From: Delphinella strobiligena
Lineage: Eukaryota > Ascomycota > Dothideomycetes > Dothideales > Dothioraceae
Reading direction: 5' to 3'
Assembly (NCBI GenBank): GCA_009982845.1
Contig: JAADKB010000008.1
Coordinates: 992,001-1,056,000, forward strand
DNA: 64,000 nucleotides
This document shows, piece by piece, positions 52,789-62,406 of this stretch; position 1 is the first letter of the stretch; each line of letters opens with the position of its first letter. Made by a program: the position numbers and the translations under genes. The notes below the pieces were generated by a model. That model searched no databases. It saw only the letters and a program-made list of their open reading frames with translations, and was not told where the DNA came from.

Positions 52789-55161
52789 TTAGATGCCAGC
52801 AAGGGCCCAATCGGGATAATTCTGTGTTGGGGCCATCATGTTGGCCGAATTTGTACAGAAATTGCAGACATACGATGTAGGCAGTCGCTGTGGATCTATG
52901 CCCAGGCATGCCGCATGCAAAAACATGGAACAGCACCCGCACTGAATCATGCCACGTCCGTCATCAAGAGGAAGACTGCAAACGCAGCGAAACATGGGCG
53001 TCATATAGTTCGTGTATTGTGTATGTTCAGGTGAATGCATAACCGGTTGCATGGGCGCACTGTCGACTGGAAAAACGGGCGCTCGGTTAAAGATGTGGTT
53101 GGGGGTCAGAACAGCCATGCTCTGAGACTTCTGGTGGAGTTTCCGAGGCGAATGCGCCCTAGCTTGTGGCCTCTGAGCGAGGGTAGGGAGTGGGTCTGGC
53201 TGAATCTGAGTGTCTAAGTTTGTCGAGGAGCGGCTGGCCATCATCTGCCTCAAGGCAGAGCCTGCGTCACTCTGCTCAGGCAGATCATTTGTGCTCATAT
53301 CTATCGAAGCGAGACTTTCGAATGAGCTGTTGAGTGAAGCAAGGGTATTCCGCCTGTTGTGTGTGGACGCCCTTGGTTGCTTCTTTACGCTACTCTGTCT
53401 TCGCAATTGAATAGCTGCCGCGTATGAAGCCTTGGATGGAGTCCTCAGCGAAGCAGACGAGTTTGAACGCGGGAGGTGGAGGTTTTCGAAATCTTCCATG
53501 GGTGGATCGAGCTTTGGCACTTTCGAGTATCGCTCTTCGGCCCTTGGAATTGCAAGAGAGCTGTTACGGCTGGGCCATTGAGCAGAAGAACGTGCAGAAG
53601 AACGTGCAGAAGAACGTGCAGAAGAACGCGACGAGAAAGTCTCGGTCTCACTATCTGATTCATCCCAGAGAGAAGGGTATTTCTCCCTCATGGACGTCTC
53701 CCTTACTGACGTCTCCCTCATTGGTTTCGTGGGACTATCTTCCACAATGAGTGTCTCAGTTCTCGCCCTTCCATTCGAATCGACGGTCAAAACAACTGAT
53801 GTTCGCACAGCAGGCTTGGGTGTTTCGGAAATGGAGGACAGGGAGCCACGACCTGCTCGCTCTCGTTTCAGAGGGGATGAGCGTCGAGGTAGGTTGACGG
53901 CTGAGTTGCTGCGACTTAACATGGCTGGTTGCGTAGGATCAGAGACAACAGGACCAATGTAGGGTCTCATGGCCGAAATAGTATTGCTCCTTTGCAGCTC
54001 TGGCCTGGATAAGGGTTGCGCATATTGTCGGGTAGGGAAGTGCGGCACCAGTGGGTTAGAACGGGTAGCGCGAGCGTTCTCAAGCTCTTGCCTTGGGTCC
54101 TGGAGGTTATGTTGATAAGGAATCCGCCTTGCACTGGCAGCAGAGGAAGGACGAGGAAAGGGGTTGGGCTGCACTCTGTCGGATGTGACGGGCCTACTTG
54201 GTGAAGAGTATACCAGGCTTGGGTCTACGCTCGCAGTGGTGACATGTGCCTTTTCGGGGCTTGTACGAGATGTCATCTGATGTGCTCTGTAGGCCGCATC
54301 TCCGTTTGTGTCGAGAGCATGTGGACGAGCTTTGTGACTAGCAGTACGTCTGTGTATGCCAACGGCTGCGTACGGACCTTCTTGCTGGGCCCATGGCGCG
54401 GAAAACGGATCTTCAAGACTAGCCCATGCATGAGCATTGTTAGTATTGTTGAAGGGCTGTGGCTGAGAACAGGCCAGATTTGGCTGCTGCTCCAATAATT
54501 GTGGTTGTGAGGAATGATGCGGGAAGTTGAATTGCTGCTGAATAGTATCGGGTCGGGACATCTTTGTTGGCGAAAAGTTATGAACCCTGCCTTGATTGTT
54601 CATGTTATATGGCTGCTGATCTGGCGGCGGATGGGAGCCTCTGCCGGCCATGGATGACGGCGTGCCAAACACCACAGGCTCATTCCGTTGCGAGCGTCGT
54701 TTGGTTGGGGAGCCTCTCGTGGGTGGGGGAGTGTGCATGCCCTGGTACAGGTCGGCGGGCGTCGGGTATGCTGACGGGTTTGACACCGCATCTTGCTGTT
54801 TATCTACGATGGGCGCAGCTGGAGCCAAGGTATGGGTGGGTTGAGCAAAGGCCTGCTGCAGAGGTTGGGGTTGGTTGAAATGCTGGGCTGGATAGACATG
54901 TATATTGTGCTGAGGGAAAAGCGAGTTGTCGCCAAAACTTAAAGCTGCTCCTTGTTGATGGGGCTGGTGAGGATCAATGTATGGAGAAAAAGCATCTTGG
55001 AAGTGCGTATTCAGCTTTGGCGTCTGAAGCGTGTTGCCGTCAAAAGAGGCGCTCGTGGGAGTGGAAGAGGGTGTGAGGAATTGCCAATCCCTTGGAGAGC
55101 ATATGTCAGCATGTCCTCGAGCACTCGCTATACACATGGGATGTGCAAATTACCAGTCCAT
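52789..55161 (-). CDS. PHD-finger protein with long disordered region
   Basis: Two exons: an 8-nt first exon (55161-55154, ATGGACTG) and 55090-52789, phase-2 intron of 63 nt (GTAATT, CTGAC, AAG acceptor): 769 aa starting MDWDWQFLTPSS. The body is disordered, rich in Pro, Gln, Ser and Arg, with a tandem SSAR repeat (see 53582-53629). At the C terminus (about 705-748) is one PHD finger: CVC...MIQCGCCSMFLHAACLGI...YVCNFC, giving C4-H-C3 with His about 728 and Cys about 731. PHD fingers usually read methylated or unmodified histone H3. The spacing DDGRGMIQCGCC resembles Set3/Cti6-type readers, but no SET domain is present. Likely a chromatin-associated factor; the complex is unknown. Confidence 0.85.
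53582..53629. repeat. Coding minisatellite, 4 x 12 bp (SSAR repeat)
   Basis: Four copies of GCAGAAGAACGT (last one ending C) in tandem inside the PHD-finger gene, read on the minus strand as repeats of Arg-Ser-Ser-Ala. The unit length of 12 keeps frame, so copy number can vary without breaking the gene. Confidence 0.9.
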
Positions 55162-56599
55162 ATTTGCGGGGTAATGAGGGCACACCAGACACTGTAGCCA
55201 CACCGAAACAATCAATTAATCACAGACTGTGCGATATTGCGAGAATGTGAGTCAAAAGCGTTCAGTGACGGCAGCATGGATTGAAGGCTGAGGTCCGCAA
55301 AAGCACCAGACTTCCCCTTGCAGACGCACTGTCCTGCCTTGACATGCCACAACTCGATTGTGGCCACTACATGGTTGGAAACCTTCGAACAAGATTGACG
55401 GGTGCTAGCCTCGAGTACGCAATGCTCCGGTTCTGGGCGGCATGCTGAATGGAGTGAAAGGGGCACAATTCGACATGGCCAATGGAGCTAAACTTCAGCC
55501 AAACTGCTGCACCACATACGCATCCGCCTTCCGCCCGGCACCACCGTTATAAATGACCAAGTAACCATCGTGCAGGCACTAACACCGTTACACCCCTTTT
55601 CAACTTATGCTCTGTGGTCGCTCAATCAGCATGATATATCTTTTCGGCAATTGCATACCTTACTGCCTTTTAATTTATCTATTCAAATACGACCAACGCC
55701 GCCGCACTAAAAACTAAACCGAGCTGCCATGGCATGACCACCTGCTAAAGGACTATTTCACACCCATCTACAAGACCTGCGTGTCTTGCTGTGTGTGTGG
55801 TTCCACTTCCGTTGGCAAAACGCCAGACACTTGCATAACACACGCACATATTTCTTATCATTGAAAAAGTTGAGAATTCTCACAACCTTGTTGAAGCCAT
55901 GTCTCAACCCTAAAGTCTCTCGATGCAGTACATGCGGTTACATCTATTCGTATGAACAAAAGCCCAAGTACGCTCTCGAATAAAACCTCACATGAGTGAA
56001 CACGAATCATCGGTTGACCATCATATCACCCAGACGATACGGAAAAGAAATGTGAGTTGGGTATATGCGGAGCGAACCCTCAGAAACATCACTCGTCAGA
56101 TCTCGATGATTCCGTGCCCTAAGGTAGGTAGCGTTAGATTGAATTGTGTCCGTTCATGTGATGATCAACAGCGCTTGTTGCTTCATCGCTTGCTCCGGCT
56201 AGAGATCTGCCGCGCCGTGGTGCCCCTCACTACCCCTCAGGGCCGACTGGCCGACCTACATTCACACACCTTATCGGTGCCATGACAAGACCAATGATCA
56301 GCATTGCATATCTCTTGCCGACACCGGCACACTTTGAATACAAAGTGTGCTGCCAACTGGGCAAAGACGGAGAAGGCTAAGGTACTGTACCAATACCCCA
56401 CTCATGGTGCACCGCTCTGCTCTCCGAGGCTGTAAGGTAAATGAAACTCCGTAGGTTGCCAGCTACAATTGCGTAAATAATCTATCATCGAGGTTGCGTA
56501 CTGCTCTCTTTCTGATCAAGCACATCGTGCAATGCCATTTGTAGCGAGTCTATCAACACTAGTGCCTTACGCTCTGCCTGATTGACACACCCGTTTGTC
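55162..56599. other. Long divergent intergenic region PHD gene / MFS gene
   Basis: A 1.4-kb spacer between divergently read genes. ORFs of 65-97 codons show no domain. It holds the perfect inverted repeat at 56327-56350. A long regulated promoter is usual for drug or metabolite exporters. Confidence 0.5.
56327..56350. promoter_or_regulatory. Perfect 10-bp inverted repeat upstream of the MFS transporter
   Basis: GCACACTTTG (56327-56336), a 4-base spacer AATA, then its exact reverse complement CAAAGTGTGC (56341-56350). It lies about 250 bases upstream of the MFS start codon. As DNA it is a candidate operator for a dimeric regulator; as RNA it would form a stable hairpin. Confidence 0.55.
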
Positions 56600-58366
56600 A
56601 TGTCGGCTGACACTCTGAACGGCAAGATGTCCGTTCAGCAAGTCCATTACAAATATCACGGTTCGAAGCGAGAAAGAACCAATGAGCACGACATCGATAG
56701 TCAAATCGCGCTGGAAGAGCAAGATGGTGGAGATACCTCATCGATACCACCCTCGGACGAGCAGCAAGTCATTTCGTTTGGCTACGAAGATCCAGAGAAT
56801 CCCCACTACTTTTCACGAGGAAAGAAGGCATGGATCGTCTTTGTGGGTATTGCTGCCGTCATGAACAGTAGCATTGGCAGCAGTATTGCCAGTGGAGCCA
56901 CCGGTCCGATTTCAAAGTACTTTCATAACGACAATCAAGAGCAGCTTGTGCTTCCTACTTCCATTTATCTTGTCGGGTATGTTCTGGGACCGCTCGTCTT
57001 CTCACCACTCTCCGAAAGCTATGGAAGAAGATGGGTCATGATAGGGACATTTGTATGTTGAATGCTGTTCAGAGTGGCTCGTTCGAATACGTATTGACAA
57101 GTGCAGGCGTTATACACAGTCTTCACTTTGGGTTGTGCCGTGGCACCGAACTTCGCGTCTTTGATTTGCTTTCGTCTGTTCGCTGGAATGGGTGCATGCT
57201 CTCCGATATCAGTAGTGAATGGCATCTACTCTGATATTTATGCTGATCCAACGACCCGTGGTCGCGCAATGATTGCCTTCATGGCCGCCACCATGTGGGG
57301 CCCCCTCCTGGGCCCAGTCCTTGGTGGTTTCATCAGTGTCGTCAGCTGGCAATGGGCTTTCTGGCTTTGTCTGATCCTGGCAGGTGTTACTTGGCCTCTG
57401 ATGGTTTTCTGTCCCGAAACACACGCACCAACCATACTAAAACGGAAAGCACAAAGACTCCGTAAAGAGACTGGAAACAAGCATATCGTTTCCCCCATTG
57501 AACTAGAGGACAAGGGCATGAAAGAGCTCATCACGGTCGTACTGACAAGACCACTACGCATGCTTTTCTTCGAAGCGATAGTTCTGTGCAGTTGTCTCTA
57601 TCTCTCATTCGCCTACGCCATATTCTACATGTTCTTCCAGGCCTTCCCCATCGTCTTCACCGATATCTATGGCTTTAATGCCGGCGAAGGTAAGCATACC
57701 ATGACATTCATACCGCCTGGCACCAGTCAGCTAACATCTCACAAAAAAGAGGGTCTGGCATTCGTCCCCATCGGTATCGGCTCAACATTAGGATGTGCCA
57801 TGTACCTATACTGGGACAACGTCCTAGCGACCGCAAAAAAGCGCACTCCACCAGCCGCATGGACCCGACAAGAAGAGTATCGTCGACTCCCTCTAGCCTG
57901 TTTCGGCGGTCCCTTCCTAGTAATCTCCCTAGTCTGGCTCGGCTGGACCGCGCGCCCAGAAATCCACTGGATCGTCCCCATCATCGGCGCCCTCCCCTTC
58001 GGCATAGGTTTCCTTCTCCTCTTCCAAGGTCTCCTGAACTACCTCGTCGACGCCTACGAGATCGTTGCCGCGAGCGCAACTGCTGCGGCCGCTACGTCGA
58101 GGAGTCTGTTCGGTTGCGTGCTTCCGTTTGCGGCGAAGCCGATGTACGATAGGCTGGGTGTGGCGTGGGCTTGCTCGACGCTGGGGTTTCTGTCGCTGGC
58201 TATGTGTGTGATTCCTTTTGTATTCATTAGGTTTGGGGATGAGCTTAGGGCGAGGAGTAAGTTTTGTCAGTATTTGGCTGAGAAGAAGGCGCAGGAAATG
58301 GAGCGCGAAAGAGTGAGGTTGGACGGTCATCAGGGCCGGCATTTTGATACGGAAAAGATGGCTTGA
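56600..58366 (+). CDS. MFS transporter, DHA1-type drug/polyamine exporter
   Basis: Three exons: 56600-57052, 57107-57689, 57750-58366; introns 54 nt (GTATGT...CAG) and 60 nt (GTAAGC, GCTAAC branch, AAG); 550 aa. The second intron is a multiple of three with no stop, so unspliced reading inserts 20 residues; removal gives NAGEEGLAFVPIGIG, the normal loop. The protein has a hydrophilic N terminus of about 80 residues, then 12 predicted membrane helices. The DHA1 motif A appears as SPLSESYGRRWVMI, motif C as WGPLLGPVLGGFIS, with PETHAP after helix 6, typical of proton-antiport exporters of drugs or polyamines in the plasma membrane. Substrate cannot be read from sequence. The long upstream region carries a perfect inverted repeat. 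Confidence 0.93.
57690..57749 (+). other. Probable in-frame 60-nt intron within the MFS gene
   Basis: GTAAGC donor, GCTAAC branch and AAG acceptor in 60 nt without a stop codon. The encoded insertion (KHTMTFIPPGTSQLT...) is hydrophilic and unlike MFS loops, and the flanks fuse to a conserved stretch. Confidence 0.85.
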
Positions 58367-58646
58367 GGGGATGCGCTGCGGATGACTGCATGGTAGCCCA
58401 AGCAGCGGCGTGCACGATGGGTGTCGTTGAAAAAGATATGGCTAGTGCCTTTGAAAGAAAATCATAGTGAGCAATTGATGGATAACCTGTATGATTGCCC
58501 CCGTGCTATATATTTCCTGTTCTTCGTTGACGCCACAAAATCAAGTCATGTTCTCCAGCAACCCAAAACGCCGGCGTTGACCTCAGGATGCCGCTCAAGA
58601 TAGTCGCATTCGTTCTTTTCTTTTCGCATCAAACTCCCGTCACGCT

Positions 58647-61600
58647 TCATTCCCAAAGGGGTGCAATAACCTCACAGGCCCTATCTACCACGGCCTTGAT
58701 CCTCTCCCTCAAACTCTTCGTATTACACTCGACTTCCAACGTCTCGAGCCAGACCTTGGCACTCAGTTTCTCATCGAGCCTGATTTCCAAGCCAGGCACA
58801 GGTATGCCGGCTTCATGGAGGCGTTGGAGCTCGGCCAGCTCTCTTTGTGCCTGAGCCTTCTCTGCTGCTGCAGAGTCCTCTGCCTCGCCGTTTTCCTCGG
58901 TGATAGCTGGCAGCTTCGGCTTTTCAATCGGCTTGATAGCCTCTTCGCCGAACTGTGCCTCAAGGAACATACACAAACGTGACAAGCGTTCTTGAGGGGT
59001 GATAGCGGCATGAGGATTGCGCTTCGGTTCTTCGTGGCTGTGGGAATGTTGTTTTGATGATTGCTTGACAGCGGCGGGACTGCTTTCGACGGTGAAGAGT
59101 ACAGCAAGCACTGCATCGGCAATACCGTCGTTTGCCATATTGCCCTCCCATTCCACCTCGACTTCACCTTGCTCGCCGACCTTGACGGTCACTGCGCCCA
59201 TGACTTCAAAGACTGTCTGCTCTGGCCTCTTGATCTCTTCGTCCGCTTCTTCCTCTGTCTTGGCTCCGTTGGATTTACCATTCGTAGTTGATGGCGATGA
59301 TACTGTTCTGATGGCACCAAAAGTGCCTTCCAATGCCCATCTTATGAGGTCTACACCCGCATAGGACAAGGTCAACCGCTGTCGACACATGATTGTGGTG
59401 GTGGTTAAGCCAGCATACTCCTTCAGGTCCTCAGGGGCCATGAGACTAAGCTTGAAATCGTTCTGGACAAGCACACCGGTGACGAGTTGCCCCTCCACTG
59501 ACTGCGTTTTGGCCTTCTTGTCCATCCGACTTTCATCGTCCTCGTCGGCTGATGATGGGGGAGAAGGCAGTGCTTTTGGAATCTGGATCTGATTTGCCAA
59601 CCTTCCAACAACTCTGGCAACTTTGTCTTGTCTAAAAGGGATTCGAAGTTCCTCGCAATTGGCGGGAGAGAAGATCTTGGTGGGAACAGCCTTGCCAGGA
59701 TTCAGCGAGAGGAGTTTGGACTTCAAACGCATCATGTTGGTCTTCTCGCCGTGAACCAAGATCTGGGATTATGTCAGTCCTGATCTTTACATAGGAAATC
59801 AAGTCAGAACTTACCACCACTGGTGCCTGAACTTCCTCGATGAATTCTCGGTTCTCAGTTCCATCAACGTGTGCAGCAAAAGAAAACTCTTCCACTGTAC
59901 ATCTCCGAGGTATCATGACCTTCTCACCGTCTGCGCCCGGCTTCCCTCTACCACCCATGCCCTGCACCCTTCCACCAACCTTGTCAGACATGATAGCCTG
60001 GATGCTCTCCGGCTCGGTCTGGATCATCTTCGCCATGGTACCTTCGACGCTGTAGCCAGTAATGATGACACCGTTCTTGGGGTCAGGTGCCCAACGTTCC
60101 AGCAAAACGCGAGAAACGCCGTTCTGCAACATACCAGGGGACGCAAGCATGATACAGCCGCCAATATCATCGAAATTTCTCAGCGATTTCAGACTTCGAA
60201 TCCAGCGGAAGTCCCACGGTCCTCCGGTGCCGGCACCATCTTTGTCGCTACCTTGATCATTGCTTGCGTTGGCAAGACGATTCCGGAAGATTGATTTGAT
60301 GTTGTCGTTCATGGCGTCAATATATGTTTGGTATACAATCATGCATCTCTTTGCCAAATTACTAGCGTAGTAGATGGGATACTTTCGATATTCCGGGTGG
60401 CGAGTCCAGTAATCTTCAAGGATCAGGAGGAGTTCCTGGGCTCGACCCATAGCAAAGACAGGCATCAATACACGGCCTCCTCTGTTGAGAGTGTTGGTGA
60501 TGGCCCTCATCATTTTTGTTTCTCTTTCCAAGCGTGGGATGTGCGAGGCAATGCCAAAGGTTGACTCGCTGATCAGAACGTCAACCTTGACTTCCTTGGG
60601 CACAGATGCAGGAATCAAATGGCGGTCTTCCTCGCGCGAGTAATCGCCAGTAAAAAGTATCTTGAGACCGGCGATCTCGACAAGAAACATGGCAGCACCT
60701 AAAACATGACCTGCTGGATAAGGTGTAATGCGGATGGACGAGTGTGTGTGTGTGGTGTGGAAGCCGATTGTCTGTATAAGGGGTAAGGTTGAGAGGACAT
60801 CCTGCTCGTTGAAGAGCTGGGTCAGATTTTCCTCCGAGGAAGCATGCGTGTTTCTGTATGTTGTTAGATGTCAGTCGATCAATAGCAAGTGGGATACTCA
60901 CTGTACGCGTACGGAATCAAGCATGAGCCATTTGTAGATGGCTTTGGTAGGATGCGTCATAAAGACACGGCCATTGAAATTTGTTTTTGCCAACACGTAA
61001 GGGAGAGAGGCAGCGTGATCCATGTGGAAACTACGTTGTAACAGGTCAGTAGATAGCCAAGGGAATGCGGCGTACGATAATGATGTGGGCAAGGGATAAC
61101 AGTGGAAGGACTTGTCAGGCAGAAGACGGAATGCGGTCACAGACACGGCGATATGTAAAAGCAGAATTGTATTTCATTATGATACATAATGTAAATGTAT
61201 GGAGAATCCCAAACCGGGAGTGTGAGCAAAGCTCCTCCCTATGCGTGTGGGACATGCTAGATGCTGCGTCTGGGTTCTGCGCCTCTGCCGTGACCGCGCC
61301 TGTAGGGAAGTATGGGAGCCAGGGTATGAGATCGACGGGGAAAGACATAAGAAAGCTAGGTAAGAGGACTTACTGTGTTATCAGAAGAATGTCTACAGTG
61401 CTGAGATCGAATTCGTCGTAAAATGGTAGTGAAGCAATGCCATTATAGGCAGGATGCACACCAGCGTCAAGCTAGAGGGGTATCAGTGATTGGGGCAAGA
61501 TACGGTGGTTCGCAATATTACCATGACAGTCTTGCCCTTGTATTGTAGGATATGGCAGGATCGGCCGACCTCGTTACCACCTCCAAGACACAAGAACATG

Positions 61601-61671
61601 AGCTCATCAGAGGGATCTATGGGGTCCTCTTGCTCCGGGGTGGAGATGTCGAGCTTGCGTTTGGTGGCCAT
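58647..61671 (-). CDS. YSH1: mRNA 3'-end endonuclease Ysh1 (CPSF73)
   Basis: Metallo-beta-lactamase/beta-CASP nuclease that cuts pre-mRNA before polyadenylation, in the cleavage and polyadenylation factor. Five exons: 61671-61522, 61471-61374, 61030-60902, 60853-59815, 59762-58647; introns 50, 343, 48 and 52 nt; 843 aa. Motifs: CLGGGNEVGRSC and LDAGVHPAYNG near the start; HFHMDH (83-88), the HxHxDH zinc motif, assembled across the 343-nt intron with its first His codon split; GHVLGAAMF; FTGDYSREEDRHLIPA; ESTFG; beta-CASP elements NRGGRVLMPVFAMGRAQELLLIL, IIMLASPGMLQNG-like, EEFSFAAHVD, and ILVHGEKTNMMRLK. The C-terminal region carries the CPSF73-100 domain. Divergent from TAF4 across a 735-base shared region. 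Confidence 0.96.
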
Positions 61672-62406
61672 ATTCGTGGAGTATGGATAGTCGTGGTGGG
61701 ATCGGGCTACAATGATCGGGTCTTGGTGGTCCGGACGAGCGCGTTCTTGACGCGAAGTGCCTTGTTTGTGTAATGTCGGACTTATTTTATGCCATCCTCT
61801 TTGAGGGTTTCCAGACTCAGCGCATAAATGGTGCGAGGTGGTTGTTCAGTCGAGGGTTCTTGGAATTGATACAAAGAGCAGCGTTGATGCGACTTATGAG
61901 CTGGGGAGCTATGGATGGTTATTGTTCCTTGGACTAAATGGAAAGTGAGGTCGCGCAATGATGAATTGGAAGTGAAGGGAGCTTCGGACGGAAGTTGCCG
62001 GCAAGACTCGCGCTCGGCTCGGCCAAAGGTGAAGGAAGATGAGCAGCGATGAGCACAGCACGTCGTCGATGGTCGAGCTGCTGCGTGCCACATTTACACA
62101 TTTACACATTTAGCCACCCAGGGCCACTCTTGAGTTCAACTGACACGGGTCTTTTTCGCGCATCTTGCTAGTCGCCCTATCATTCGCATACACTTCTTTT
62201 TCGGATCACCGCACGACATTGAGGTTTTCTCACTCGACGATTTATCCAACGAACGACATTTAATCAATTTACTCACTTGTCGCCAAGGCAGGGTGCAATT
62301 CATGGACTGATGTACTGAGGGCATCCTGGAGCTGAAGCTGCGTGGCAGCAAAAGGTGTCGACTTTCCTCACCGACACGCATTCGACACTCTTGATCCGTC
62401 GCAATC
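61672..62406. promoter_or_regulatory. Divergent promoter region YSH1 / TAF4
   Basis: A 735-base spacer between start codons on opposite strands. TTTACACA occurs twice in a row near 62094-62110 (CATTTACACATTTACACATTTAG), a 9-bp tandem repeat. No gene seen. Confidence 0.5.

Noticed and set aside
61065..61421. Plus-strand ORF of 118 codons in the long YSH1 intron, considered as a nested gene
   Set aside because: No domain or signal peptide, and it runs over exon sequence at both ends.
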